Shown one piece after another: positions 48,518 through 57,468 of a stretch of DNA of 64,000 bases (its first letter is position 1; each line of letters opens with the position of its first letter). Origin of the DNA: Collinsella ihumii (GTDB lineage Bacteria; Actinomycetota; Coriobacteriia; Coriobacteriales; Coriobacteriaceae). The DNA lies in contig NZ_FCOU01000006.1 of NCBI RefSeq assembly GCF_900046475.1, positions 47,052-111,051 of the forward strand, in the 5' to 3' direction. The notes below the pieces were generated by a model. That model saw only the letters and a list, made by a program, of their open reading frames with translations. It was not told where the DNA came from and ran no database searches. The translations under genes were made by a program, and so were the position numbers.

Positions 48518-49858
48518 ATGGGCATAGCAATTTCCATCATCGCAACGCTTCTTCTGACGCTTCTGAACGGCTATTTCTCCATGTCGGAGATGGCGCTCAC
48601 CACGGCAAAGCGCGCCAGCCTCGAGCACGACGCCGAGGAGGGCGACAGGCGCGCCGCCAAGGCGCTCGAGCTCTCGACGGATTCCACCGACTTTCTCGCG
48701 ACCATCCAGGTCGCCATCACGCTCGTCGGCTTCTTCTCCGCGACCGTGTCGTCCAACACGCTGTCCGATCCTCTGGCGACCTGGCTCGAGTCGTTCGGCC
48801 TGAGCCCGCTCACGGCGATCGCCCCGGTCATCTCGCCCATCATCATCACGCTGGTCGTGTCGTATCTGTCCATCGTGATCGGCGAGCTCGTCCCCAAGCG
48901 CATCGGCCTCGCGGACGCCGAGGGCATGGCGAAGTCCGTCGCCGGCCCCATCTCCACCTTCCGCAACCTGGCCAAGCCGCTCGTGTGGCTGACCCAGGCC
49001 TCCGCCAACGGCCTGTCCAAGCTGCTGGGCATCAAGAGTGCCGATGATCGCCAGAACGTCTCCGAGGAGGAGATCAAGTACATGATCAGCGAGCAGGACA
49101 CGCTGCTCGATGAGGAGAAGCGCATCATCCACGAGGTCTTCGACCTGGGCGATGCCGTGGCGCGCGAGGTCATGGTGCCGCGCGTCGACGTCACCATGTG
49201 CGAAGAGGACGACAACATCATGTCCGTCCTCACCGTCATGCGCGAGACCGGTTTCTCCCGCATCCCTATCTATCGCGAGGACCAGGACTGCATCGTGGGC
49301 ATCGCCCACATCAAGGATCTGATCCGCCCCGCCCTCGAGGGCCTGTCGGACTCCCCGGTGAGCGACTACGTGCGCGACGCCACCTTCGTTCCGGACACCA
49401 AGGACATCCTGCCGCTGCTGTCCGAGATGCAGACGGCGCATGAACAGATGGTTGTGGTGGTGGACGAGTACGGCGGAACGGCCGGCGTCATCACGATCGA
49501 GGACATCGTCGAGGAATTCGTGGGTGAGATCGAGGACGAGTTCGACCCCGATAACAAGTACCTCACCCGCCTGTCGCGTCGCGAGTGGCTGGTCGACGGA
49601 CGCTTTTCGTGCGATGATGCTGCCGAGCTCGGCTGGCCCATCGAGGAGAGCGACGATTACGAGACCCTTGCCGGCTGGATCTTGGACCTGTGCGATTCGG
49701 TGCCCGATATCGGCGCCGTCTTCGAGCAGGACGGGTACAAGTTCAAGGTGCAGTCCATGCGCGGGCAGCGCATCTCGCTCATCCGCGTGACCGGTCCCGA
49801 CCCCGACGCAGAGCCCAAGCCTGCGGACGAGGCCGAAGACGGGCATAATGATAAGTAA
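48518..49858 (+). CDS. CNNM/CorC-HlyC family transporter with CBS pair
   Basis: 446 aa. The N-terminal CNNM (DUF21) domain has three to four helices (ISIIATLLLTLLNGYFSMSE, TIQVAITLVGFFSATVSS, GELVPKRIGLADAE). A tandem CBS domain follows (about 205-330; REVMVPRVDVTMC, TGFSRIPIYRED, VVDEYGGTAGVITIEDIVEE). A C-terminal CorC/HlyC domain ends at about 430. Family members export Mg2+ or Co2+, or regulate such transport. GGAGG lies 15 nt before the ATG, so the exact start is uncertain. Confidence 0.9.
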   Translation: MGIAISIIATLLLTLLNGYFSMSEMALTTAKRASLEHDAEEGDRRAAKALELSTDSTDFLATIQVAITLVGFFSATVSSNTLSDPLATWLESFGLSPLTAIAPVISPIIITLVVSYLSIVIGELVPKRIGLADAEGMAKSVAGPISTFRNLAKPLVWLTQASANGLSKLLGIKSADDRQNVSEEEIKYMISEQDTLLDEEKRIIHEVFDLGDAVAREVMVPRVDVTMCEEDDNIMSVLTVMRETGFSRIPIYREDQDCIVGIAHIKDLIRPALEGLSDSPVSDYVRDATFVPDTKDILPLLSEMQTAHEQMVVVVDEYGGTAGVITIEDIVEEFVGEIEDEFDPDNKYLTRLSRREWLVDGRFSCDDAAELGWPIEESDDYETLAGWILDLCDSVPDIGAVFEQDGYKFKVQSMRGQRISLIRVTGPDPDAEPKPADEAEDGHNDK

Positions 49859-49910
49859 CGGTTCGCGGCTTGCCGCGGGCGTAGCGAAAGACGAAAAGGC
49901 GGAAACGTTC

Positions 49911-50657
49911 ATGGCACAGCTGTTCAACATCCTGAAGATCACGGTGGGCGTCGACAAGCTCTGCGCCCGCGTGCTGGTCAACCCCGGCATGCCTCTTAAG
50001 ACCTCGGAGGATATCGAGGCGACGGCGCGCGTCTACTATCTGGCGCCGGCCATCGCCAAGCATCTGTGCCTGGGCGACACCGGCCGTGAATTCCAGGAGT
50101 GCATGGGCGATACCGAGCTCGCGCACCTGCTTGAGCATCTGACGGTCGAGATCATGAACGAGACCGGCCTAGGCGGTAACGTGTCGTGCGGGCGCACCCG
50201 TGCGGTCCCCGGTGACGAGCGCCTGTTCGACGTCGAGCTTTCGTGCCCCGATGACGCGTTGACCGTCGGCGCGCTTTCCTCTGCATCCTTCATGATGGAC
50301 TGGGCGTTCCTGCACGCCTCGGCGCCGGCGCCCGATTTTCCCGGCACCGTCGCCGCTCTGCGCAGCCTGGTGCTCAATCTGCGCGGCGAGGGGGAGCAGA
50401 CCGCCGACGCCGCCGAGGACGCGGAAGCGGAGGGCACTGAGCCCGATGGCGGCTTCGAGCCCGTCTCGGCTCCCGAGGTCCAGGTGCCGGTTCAGCCGGA
50501 GGCCGCAGCATCCCGCCAGGATGCCCCGCGTCGCGCCATCGACACCGAGGGTCTGCGCATGAGGGCCAAGATGGCAGGTCATGCGCCCGCCAAGCGCGTT
50601 GCCGACGTGTTCCGCCCGATGTTCGGCGGCGCGGCGTCCAACCACCGTTCCGAGTAA
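49911..50657 (+). CDS. Cyanophycin-synthetase N-domain-like protein
   Basis: 248 aa. Residues about 1-165 resemble the N-terminal domain of cyanophycin synthetase: a KITVGVDKLCARV strand, ELAHLLEHLTVEIMNETGLG and SCGRTRAVPGDERLFDVEL correspond to its conserved H-LEH-ALEL and GRTR segments. The ATP-grasp and Mur-ligase domains of that enzyme are absent. Residues 170-248 are a disordered, Ala/Glu/Pro-rich tail ending in a basic stretch (RMRAKMAGHAPAKRVADVF). The family link is by motif recognition only. It may be a regulatory or binding protein; no catalytic role is claimed. An upstream ATG at 49848 inside the preceding gene is less likely. Confidence 0.6.
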   Translation: MAQLFNILKITVGVDKLCARVLVNPGMPLKTSEDIEATARVYYLAPAIAKHLCLGDTGREFQECMGDTELAHLLEHLTVEIMNETGLGGNVSCGRTRAVPGDERLFDVELSCPDDALTVGALSSASFMMDWAFLHASAPAPDFPGTVAALRSLVLNLRGEGEQTADAAEDAEAEGTEPDGGFEPVSAPEVQVPVQPEAAASRQDAPRRAIDTEGLRMRAKMAGHAPAKRVADVFRPMFGGAASNHRSE

Positions 50658-50669
50658 AACCGACCGCAG

Positions 50670-50714
50670 GCGGCGCCGGGCGGCCCATCGATACGGGCCA
50701 CCCGGCGCCGTTTG
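50670..50714 (+). terminator. Terminator after the cyanophycin-N-like gene
   Basis: Long stem CGGCGCCGGGCGGCCC/GGGCCACCCGGCGCCG with an 8-nt loop, followed by TTTGGG. Confidence 0.75.
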
Positions 50715-50748
50715 GGTCTATGCGATGCCCCGAGTGGGTACACGCAGG

Positions 50749-50754
50749 TATAAT
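50749..50754 (+). promoter_or_regulatory. -10 box of the YtxH gene promoter
   Basis: TATAAT with no clear -35 box at the expected distance; transcription would begin about 40 bp before the YtxH start codon. Confidence 0.5.
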
Positions 50755-50797
50755 GAAGACTCCATCGACAACGTTCACTCTATACGGGAGGAGCAAC

Positions 50798-51190
50798 ATG
50801 GGTAAGGGATTCAGTTTTGTCGCAGGCGCGGTCTTGGGTACCGCCGCTGGTGTGGTCGCCGGCATCCTGGTGGCTCCTCGCTCGGGCGCCGAGACGCGCG
50901 CCATGGCCGCCGACATGGCCAACGACGCGTGGGACAGCGCGCGTGACATGTATGAGCAGGGCGTCGACACGGCCCGTGCCGCCGCAACCGATTTCGGCCC
51001 CATGGTGGACGCCAAGACCGATGAGCTTCGCGCCAAGGTCGATTTGGCCCGCGAGCGCATGGATCAGCTCCGCGAGCAGCTCAACGACGCCATCGCCGGG
51101 GGCAACGTGACGCCCGCCGCCGACGTCGTCGTCGAGTCCGTCGTGACCGATGCCCCCGCTGCGGGCGCTGAGGCCGCTGCCGAGGCGTAA
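50798..51190 (+). CDS. YtxH domain-containing small membrane protein
   Basis: 130 aa with an N-terminal glycine-rich hydrophobic segment (SFVAGAVLGTAAGVVAGILV) followed by APRSGAETR, the YtxH signature. A long amphipathic helix follows (VDLARERMDQLREQLNDAI) and an Ala/Val-rich tail. YtxH proteins are linked to envelope stress in Firmicutes, with unknown mechanism. GGGAGGAG precedes the ATG. The next gene starts at the base after the stop, so the two are coupled. Confidence 0.82.
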   Translation: MGKGFSFVAGAVLGTAAGVVAGILVAPRSGAETRAMAADMANDAWDSARDMYEQGVDTARAAATDFGPMVDAKTDELRAKVDLARERMDQLREQLNDAIAGGNVTPAADVVVESVVTDAPAAGAEAAAEA

Positions 51191-51946
51191 ATGCTCGTCG
51201 CCGATCTCCAGGGCGCGCGCATCTACCGCATGCCCGCCGAATCCAAGCGAACCAACAAGGATGGCACCCCGCGCGAGCCCAAGCGGCTCGGGCGGGTGCA
51301 TTTTGCCGTGTTCTCGCCCGACGGTCTGCACGTCGTGGGCTTCATGGTCAAGCTGCCCGATGTCGCCGCGATGATCAAGCGGCCCGATCGCTTCGTGGCA
51401 CTCGACGCGCTCAAGGTATATGAAGGCGTGATCGCGGTGGCCGACGGCAAGGAGAACTACGACGATGCGGCGGCCAAGCGCTTGGGCATCAACCTCGATG
51501 AGTGCCTCATCTGGACCGGCATGGATGTCGTGACCGCTTCCGGTAAGGCCATGGGCTACTGCGCCGACTGCGCCTTCGACGCCAAGACCGGCAAGGTCTC
51601 CACATTCAAGATCACCAACGGCAGCACCTCGAGCATGCTCGTGGGCGACATCGAGATGCCCGCCTCCTACCTCAAGGGCTACCGAAAAGGCGCCATGGTC
51701 GTTTCCGACAAGGTGTGCGAGCTGGAGCTTTCCGGCGGCGCTGCCGCCAAGGCGGCCGAGGCGACCGTCGTGATCGGCGACAAGGTCAAAAAGGGCGCGG
51801 CCAAGATCGACGAGCACGGCTCGAAAGCGCTCGACAAGGGAAGCCGCGCGCTGGGCAAGCAGCTCGGCAAGACCAAGGGGATGTTCTCGTCGTTTGCCGC
51901 GGAGTATCGCAAGGCGGCGGGAGCGCCCAAGAAGAAAAAGAAGTAG
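51191..51946 (+). CDS. PRC-barrel domain protein
   Basis: 251 aa. It has two PRC-barrel-like units (MLVADLQGARIYRMP to FVALDALKVYEGV, and GINLDECLIWTGMDVVTASG to SYLKGYRKGAMVV). A C-terminal region with a Lys-rich helix ends GAPKKKKK. PRC barrels bind RNA, protein or metal in different families, so the function is open. It is coupled to the YtxH gene, and the MgtE-like protein at 55.5 kb also begins with a PRC barrel. Confidence 0.75.
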   Translation: MLVADLQGARIYRMPAESKRTNKDGTPREPKRLGRVHFAVFSPDGLHVVGFMVKLPDVAAMIKRPDRFVALDALKVYEGVIAVADGKENYDDAAAKRLGINLDECLIWTGMDVVTASGKAMGYCADCAFDAKTGKVSTFKITNGSTSSMLVGDIEMPASYLKGYRKGAMVVSDKVCELELSGGAAAKAAEATVVIGDKVKKGAAKIDEHGSKALDKGSRALGKQLGKTKGMFSSFAAEYRKAAGAPKKKKK

Positions 51947-51964
51947 CGCGTGCAATTGTGGGAT

Positions 51965-52058
51965 GAATCTTCGGGGAACCGCTGATCGATTCATTTCGCG
52001 CCGGTCGCCCCGTGCCGGGTGCCGCGGACGCGATTGATCGGTGTTTCCCCAAAATTGC
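51965..52058. repeat. Interspersed hairpin repeat (family H), copy 4
   Basis: GGGGAACCGCTGATCGATTC on the left partly pairs with GATTGATCGGTGTTTCCCC on the right, around GCGCCGGTCGCCCCGTGCC. It lies between the PRC-barrel gene and the first deacetylase gene. Confidence 0.65.
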
Positions 52059-52106
52059 ACGGCCAACAATGGTACAGTTTTCCCAAACGCACCAAGGGGA
52101 GAACCA

Positions 52107-53507
52107 TTGCCTAACTACACCACCTCCTACTCCAAAACCTCGAAGAAGCCCCACTATCGGCGCAGCAACGGCAACCAGCTGCCTTCTGCGCGCCGCAAGG
52201 GCAAGCGCCGGCCGGGGGCGCAATATCTCCACCATACGCAGGGGTTCGGACGCCACGGTCGCGGCCGCATGATGCCCCGCCGCAACGATTCGCGCCGACC
52301 CTATGCGATCATCGCGGTCGCCTGCGCCGCCCTGCTGTTCGTGGCGAGCGTCGTGTGGTACATCAACCGCAGCGTGCCCATCACCTTGAACGGTTCGGAT
52401 AGCTCGGTGCGCATCAACTCGACCATCCAGCAGCTCATCGACGACCAGGAGCTGAGCTATCGCGCGGGCGATCTGCTGGCGGTCGATGACAGCGTGCTCG
52501 AGAAGCGCGGGGGAGAGGCCTATTCCGTCGTGCTGAACGGCGAGCAGATCGACAACGCCGAGCTCGATACCACCCAGCTTACGGGTGGCGAGGAGCTCGC
52601 CATCGGCGACGGGCGCGATGTCTACGAGGAGCACGAGGTCCAGGCAACCGCGATCCAGCCGACCCTGACGCTCAAGGGCAGCGGCCCCATCCAGTACGTC
52701 GAAACCTGGGGCATCCCTGGAAGGACCGAGGTGTGGACGGGCACGGTCTCTGGCATCACGGCCGATCGCGGTGTGGTGCAGGAGGTTCAGAACTGCGTGG
52801 TGCGCGCGACGTCCGTCTCTCCGGCGGACGGAAAGTGCGTGGCCTTGACCTTCGACGAGGGCCCCAGCAGCTATACCGAGCAGATCCTCCGGGTGCTCTC
52901 CGACGCGGGCGCCACGGCGACCTTCTTCATGCAGGGCGATCGGGTCGATGCCAACCAGGCTGCGGTGGCAAGCATCGCCGCCAGCGACAACGAGCTGGGC
53001 TCGAACGGTCAAAACGATGTCGACCTCACGACGCTGTCCGGTGACGACCTGCGCCAGCAGCTCACCCAGGGCTTCGACGCGATTGACCGTGCCGCAGATA
53101 CGACCTGCGCGCTGCTGCGACCGCCCTACGGTCTGTTCTCCGAGCAGAATTGGACCGAGGCCATGGATCTGGTGAGCGCAGTCGTGACGTGGAATATCGA
53201 TTCGGGCGACTACCTGCTGCCCGGCGCCGATTCGGTGATCGAGACCGTCATGGGTTCGGTCGGCAACGGCGACATCATCCTTCTGACCGACAACGACTCG
53301 TGCGGCGAGCAGACCTTAGAGCTGCTGCCGACCCTGCTTTCGCGCCTTCAAGACGAGGGCTATCAGATCGTGAGCCTCTCTGAGCTCATCAAGACCGACG
53401 AGGAGCTGGCCGACACGCTCGACCTGTCCCGCACCTCGATGCCCGCGGATGCCGTCCTGCCTCATCTATCGCTTGAAATAGATGAGGGTGAGGGGGAATC
53501 CGAATAG
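52107..53507 (+). CDS. Polysaccharide deacetylase homologue, catalytically degenerate
   Basis: 466 aa: a basic cytoplasmic N-terminus, one membrane helix (about 70-90, AIIAVACAALLFVASVVWYI), an extracellular spacer with G5/beta-like repeats (about 95-240) and a NodB deacetylase domain (about 250-440). Motif 1 reads TFDEGP instead of TFDDGP, losing a catalytic/metal Asp. Motif 2, H(S/T)xxH, is absent: the site reads GSNGQND. The final MHD-type motif reads LTDNDS. Zinc binding is therefore improbable. RPPYG and WNIDSGDY remain. The start is TTG 52107 behind AAGGGGAG. The intact paralogue follows 151 bp downstream, which suggests a pseudo-enzyme partner. Confidence 0.85.
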   Translation: MPNYTTSYSKTSKKPHYRRSNGNQLPSARRKGKRRPGAQYLHHTQGFGRHGRGRMMPRRNDSRRPYAIIAVACAALLFVASVVWYINRSVPITLNGSDSSVRINSTIQQLIDDQELSYRAGDLLAVDDSVLEKRGGEAYSVVLNGEQIDNAELDTTQLTGGEELAIGDGRDVYEEHEVQATAIQPTLTLKGSGPIQYVETWGIPGRTEVWTGTVSGITADRGVVQEVQNCVVRATSVSPADGKCVALTFDEGPSSYTEQILRVLSDAGATATFFMQGDRVDANQAAVASIAASDNELGSNGQNDVDLTTLSGDDLRQQLTQGFDAIDRAADTTCALLRPPYGLFSEQNWTEAMDLVSAVVTWNIDSGDYLLPGADSVIETVMGSVGNGDIILLTDNDSCGEQTLELLPTLLSRLQDEGYQIVSLSELIKTDEELADTLDLSRTSMPADAVLPHLSLEIDEGEGESE

Positions 53508-53658
53508 ATAAAAATACAATCATGATGTAGGAATCGTCGAAAATCATCCGGTTGTCGCAGGCATGCAGGGTTGCGGCCGCGACGAAGGTCATGATGGACA
53601 CAGCCTGTTCGACGTCGCGTACCGCTGCGCGACGTGATCGATACGAAAAGATGGTCCG

Positions 53659-55323
53659 ATGAGCGACATGCATGAGAAGAGCCCACAGGGGAAGACGGCC
53701 CAGTCCCCGTACGGTGCCCGTTCGGCATCGCAGCCTGATCGCGGTGTCCAGAAGGGCGCCGCGTCGCGTCCCCATGCGCGCACATCGGTCCCGTCTCAGC
53801 ATCCGACCTATCGGCCGGCATCGGGACACGCCTCGACGGCAGGGGCGTCGCACAAGCCGACCGCCCATACCCGTGCTGCTTCGTCCCGGCCTGCCCCTGC
53901 ATCCCACCAGGCTCCTGCGCCGCGACCGCGGAAGGCCGTTTCTCGGCCCCAATCGTCGGGAGCTGCCCATCCAAGGGCGGCGCGCCCACAGGGATCCCGC
54001 CAGCAGGCGTATGCGCCGCACGCGGCGCAGGGTTCGCCCCGGACATCTTCTGCGCCGCGTCAGGGACACGGGGCGCCTCGGGGCGTGGCGCCCGTACGGC
54101 ATCGCGAGGCGTACGTGCGTCACGAGCATCGCGGTATGCAGCGCGTGCCGCTCATCGCGGCGGCCGTGGCGGTCGTGCTCATCGCCGCCGTCGGCATCGG
54201 TATCGGCTATCAGTTCTTCTGGCGTTCCGTCGACGTTACCGTCAACGGCCAGGAGGTGTCGGGCAAGATCGGCACGCCGGTCGACCAGTTCCTTGCCGAC
54301 AACAACTACTTCGGCGTCAAGGCCGGACGCCTGCTGTCGGTCAACGGCAACGTTCTCGATGAACAGGGCGGCGAGCGCTGCTCGGTCATCAGCGAAGGCG
54401 AGGCGGTGGAGACGTCGGAGCTTCCCGAGATGGCACTCGACGATGACCTTGCGCTGACCGTGTCCGACGGTCTCGACAAGACCGAGGAGTATGTCGAGGA
54501 GATCGTCGAGATCGCCCCGAACATCACATCGGATGGCTCCGGTGCGATCCAGTTCGTGTCTCAGTGGGGCAAGTCGGGCAAAAAGAAGGTGTGGACGGGC
54601 AAGCAGTCCGGCGAAACCGCTGACAAGGAAGTCGTCGAGGCTCCGGTGGACATGGTGGTCTCCATGTACAATCCCAAGCCCAAAGGCGACAAGAAGTACA
54701 TAGCGCTGACGTTTGACGACGGTCCGAGCGCGTATACCAAAGACATCTTGGCCATCCTCAACCGCTACGGCGTCAAGGCGACGTTCTTCAATCTCGGCAC
54801 GCAGGTAGACAGCGACAGTAAGGCGGTCGTGGAGGGCGGCCATGAGATGGCGAGCCACACGAATCAGCACGCCAACCTGCCCGATTGCGATCGCGATTCG
54901 CTGCGCGCCGAGATCAGCAGCGCGGCGGACGCCATCGAGGGGGCATCGGGCTTCCGACCTCAGATGATCCGCGCCCCGTACGGCGCCTTCACGCTTACCG
55001 AATGGGCGCGCGCGGGGGATCTGATCAGCTGCAACGTACTGTGGAACATCGACACGCTCGACTGGAAGCTGCCCGGCGCCGAGGCCATCAAGAACAAGGT
55101 GCTCGCGGGTGCCTACAACGGCGCGATCGCGCTCATGCACGACGGCGGCGGAAACCGCGCCCAGGACGTCGAGGCGCTGCCGGGCATCATCGAGGCCCTG
55201 CAGGCCGACGGCTACGAGCTGGTAACGGTGTCGGAGCTCATGGAGCTCGACGGGCGCTTTCCCCAGGACGTGATCGATGGGACCGTCAAGATGCCCGAAG
55301 ATGCGGTGCTGCCCAACGTGTAA
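53659..55323 (+). CDS. Polysaccharide (peptidoglycan) deacetylase, NodB type
   Basis: 554 aa. The first about 155 residues are a disordered Ser/Pro/Ala/Arg/Gln-rich cytoplasmic segment. A membrane helix lies at about 163-183 (LIAAAVAVVLIAAVGIGIGY), then an extracellular spacer similar to that of the upstream paralogue (GQEVSGKIGTPVDQFLADNN). The NodB domain (about 345-535) has all motifs: TFDDGP, SHTNQH, RAPYG, WNIDTLDW and LMHDGG. It should remove acetyl groups from GlcNAc or MurNAc in the wall. The unusually long disordered cytoplasmic N-terminus suggests a regulatory interaction. Confidence 0.92.
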   Translation: MSDMHEKSPQGKTAQSPYGARSASQPDRGVQKGAASRPHARTSVPSQHPTYRPASGHASTAGASHKPTAHTRAASSRPAPASHQAPAPRPRKAVSRPQSSGAAHPRAARPQGSRQQAYAPHAAQGSPRTSSAPRQGHGAPRGVAPVRHREAYVRHEHRGMQRVPLIAAAVAVVLIAAVGIGIGYQFFWRSVDVTVNGQEVSGKIGTPVDQFLADNNYFGVKAGRLLSVNGNVLDEQGGERCSVISEGEAVETSELPEMALDDDLALTVSDGLDKTEEYVEEIVEIAPNITSDGSGAIQFVSQWGKSGKKKVWTGKQSGETADKEVVEAPVDMVVSMYNPKPKGDKKYIALTFDDGPSAYTKDILAILNRYGVKATFFNLGTQVDSDSKAVVEGGHEMASHTNQHANLPDCDRDSLRAEISSAADAIEGASGFRPQMIRAPYGAFTLTEWARAGDLISCNVLWNIDTLDWKLPGAEAIKNKVLAGAYNGAIALMHDGGGNRAQDVEALPGIIEALQADGYELVTVSELMELDGRFPQDVIDGTVKMPEDAVLPNV

Positions 55324-55338
55324 GGCGCGGCGCGCGTT

Positions 55339-55366
55339 TTGGCAGCAGCCCCGGACATGCTATAGT
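55339..55366 (+). promoter_or_regulatory. Promoter of the metal-transport leader
   Basis: -35 TTGGCA (55339-55344) and -10 TATAGT (55361-55366), spacer 16 bp. Transcription would start about 170 bp before the PRC/MgtE_N gene. Confidence 0.7.
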
Positions 55367-55369
55367 ACA

Positions 55370-55544
55370 GACGGCTGTGCCCATCGGGCGCGGCCGTCTT
55401 GTTCTTGTATGGGGGTCACGAGAAAGGTAACAGGTGAGATCCAAACCTCGACCACACAGTAGCTGACCCCTGCGGGTGCCCTTCGTTATGGCGCGCGCCG
55501 GGGTTGCGCGGCCATAGCTTTCTTTTCTTCTTCGAAGGAGCACC
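55370..55544 (+). promoter_or_regulatory. Structured 5' leader, candidate metal-sensing riboswitch
   Basis: About 170 nt of non-coding leader. It begins with a hairpin (AGACGGC/GCCGTCT) followed by TGTTCTTGT. The middle contains AACAGGTGAGATCC and ACACAGTAGCTGACCCC, faintly like the conserved core of Mg2+ (M-box) leaders. The end is a terminator-like hairpin (TATGGCGCGC/GCGCGGCCATA) followed by GCTTTCTTTT, just before the ribosome site GAAGGAG. That arrangement suggests attenuation. The class is not certain, and no match to a known riboswitch consensus was proven. Confidence 0.5.
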
Positions 55545-57458
55545 ATGAACTATCTTTCAGAGATGCTCAAGCTTCCTGTCGTCGATTCGGCGGGCGAGCG
55601 CATCGGCATCGTCAATGACTTGGGCATCGCCACGGGTGAGGTTTTCCCTCATGTGACGTCACTCGCGTTCCAGGGGCCCGGCAAGACGCCGTTCATGATC
55701 TCGTGGCGAAAATATGTCGAGCGCTTCGATGACGATGGCGTGTATCTCAAAATGCCCGCCACCGACATCCGCTTCTCCTATCTGCAGCCCGACGAGGTGC
55801 TGCTCGCTCGCGACATCATGAACAAGCAGATCGTCGACACGCAGGGCATGAAGGTCGTGCGCGTGAACGACATCAAGCTGTCCGCGTCGGGCGAAAACCA
55901 GCTGCGCCTGCTCGGCGCCGAGGTGGGCGTCCGCGGCCTTCTGCGCACGCTGCATCCCGTGCTCGAGCGCGTCGTGGTCGCCGCCTCGCGCGCGGTGGGC
56001 AAGCCGCTCCAAGAGGACATCATCGCGTGGTCGTACATGGACCTGCTCGAGCGCTCCACGCAGACCATCAAGCTGTCCGTTTCTCACAAGACCCTCGGCG
56101 AGCTGCACCCGGCGGACATCGCCGACATCATCGAGCAGCTCGACCCGCGCCTGCGCGGCCAGGTTTTCGCCCAGCTCGACACGGCGCAGGCCGCCGAGGC
56201 CATCTCCGAGCTCGATGACGACGAGCTCGTGGCCGAGATGCTCGAGGGCCTGTCCGATCGCGATGCGTCCTCGATGCTGGCCTTGATGGACCCCGACGAC
56301 GCCGCCGCCCTCATCGACGAGCTCGACTACGAGAAGGCCGAGAAGCTTCTGCGCCTCATGGGCGTCAAGGAGGAGCGTGCCATCCGCAACCTGCTGGGCT
56401 ACGAGGAGAACACCGCCGGTCGTATCATGACGTCCGAGTTCGTGGCCCTGCCGGCAACATCGACCGTCGCCGATGCCATCGACGGCCTGCGCAAGCTCGA
56501 TGAGGACTTCGAGAGCGTGTATTACGTCTACACCACCGACCCCGCCGGTGCGCTCACCGGCGTGCTCTCGCTGCGCACCCTGATCGTTGCCGATCACGAT
56601 GCGCGCCTGAACAGCCTCGCGTATCGCGACGTGGTCTGGGTCTCGCCCGACGAGGACCAGGAAGACGTCGCCGAGGAGATGTCCAAGTACAACCTCGCGG
56701 CCATGCCCGTGTGCGACGAGAACCGCCATATCCTGGGCATCGTCACGGTCGACGACGCCATGGAGGTCATGAACGAGGAGCACCAGGAGGACCTGCAGAT
56801 CGCCGGCATGGCGGGCGCCGAGGGCGGATCGGGCGAGTCCATGCACGTGTTCTCGTGGTTCGCGCGCCGCCAGTACTGGCTGCTCGTCTGGGCCATCGCA
56901 TCGGGCATCATCGCGGCGGTCCTGCAGATGATGGGCGGTCTTGGGAGCTACTTCATCTACCCCATGTGCGTCATGCCCGTCTCCCTGCTCGCGGCGAGCC
57001 GCGTCGTCTCGTACGTGCGCAACTACTATCTGGAGTACGACGAGGCTGACGATGAGGATAAGCCCTACCTGGCCTTTTTCCTGCAGACCGTGCTTGTCGG
57101 CGCGGTGCTGGCGCTCGTGATCTACCTATGCGGCCAGCTGGTGCTGGGCGCCGCCTATTCCGACGACGTGCTGGCCAGCGCCTCGGCTGGCGGATGGATG
57201 CCTGCCGCGGCGGATCCCGACGGCGCCGTCAACGCGCTCATCGGGGCGGCGCGCATGCTGTCCGCCTGCTTTGCCTGCGCGGCGGGCGTGACGTTTGTGA
57301 GCTGCGCGCTTTCGGTCATCTACCTCAAGGTGCTGTTCTGGCGCGACGAGCACGACCTCAACACGTCGGGCATCGCGCTCAGCGTGTCGGCCGTGCTGAT
57401 CGCGTGCGCGCTCTATTCGGTCGTCTCGACCCTCGCGGTCTCCATGATCGCCGCGTAG
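55545..57458 (+). CDS. PRC-barrel / MgtE_N / CBS membrane protein (non-canonical MgtE)
   Basis: 637 aa. Residues 1 to about 75 are a PRC barrel. About 175-285 are the MgtE N-terminal superhelix (HPADIADIIEQLDPRLRGQV). About 290-410 are two CBS domains (GRIMTSEFVALPATSTVADA; AAMPVCDENRHILGIVTVDD). About 435-637 hold four to five helices. The membrane part does not carry the GGNxGxQ-type selectivity motif of MgtE channels, so this is not an ordinary magnesium channel. The cytosolic half should sense Mg2+ or nucleotide. The next gene, 10 bp away, is an NRAMP-related transporter, making a sensor/transporter pair likely. It sits behind the structured leader. Confidence 0.82.
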   Translation: MNYLSEMLKLPVVDSAGERIGIVNDLGIATGEVFPHVTSLAFQGPGKTPFMISWRKYVERFDDDGVYLKMPATDIRFSYLQPDEVLLARDIMNKQIVDTQGMKVVRVNDIKLSASGENQLRLLGAEVGVRGLLRTLHPVLERVVVAASRAVGKPLQEDIIAWSYMDLLERSTQTIKLSVSHKTLGELHPADIADIIEQLDPRLRGQVFAQLDTAQAAEAISELDDDELVAEMLEGLSDRDASSMLALMDPDDAAALIDELDYEKAEKLLRLMGVKEERAIRNLLGYEENTAGRIMTSEFVALPATSTVADAIDGLRKLDEDFESVYYVYTTDPAGALTGVLSLRTLIVADHDARLNSLAYRDVVWVSPDEDQEDVAEEMSKYNLAAMPVCDENRHILGIVTVDDAMEVMNEEHQEDLQIAGMAGAEGGSGESMHVFSWFARRQYWLLVWAIASGIIAAVLQMMGGLGSYFIYPMCVMPVSLLAASRVVSYVRNYYLEYDEADDEDKPYLAFFLQTVLVGAVLALVIYLCGQLVLGAAYSDDVLASASAGGWMPAAADPDGAVNALIGAARMLSACFACAAGVTFVSCALSVIYLKVLFWRDEHDLNTSGIALSVSAVLIACALYSVVSTLAVSMIAA

Positions 57459-57468
57459 GGGTGCTGAC

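Noticed and set aside
55545..57458. Ordinary MgtE magnesium channel
   Set aside because: The cytosolic MgtE_N and CBS parts fit, but the membrane part lacks the GGNxGxQ-type pore motif and a PRC barrel is added.
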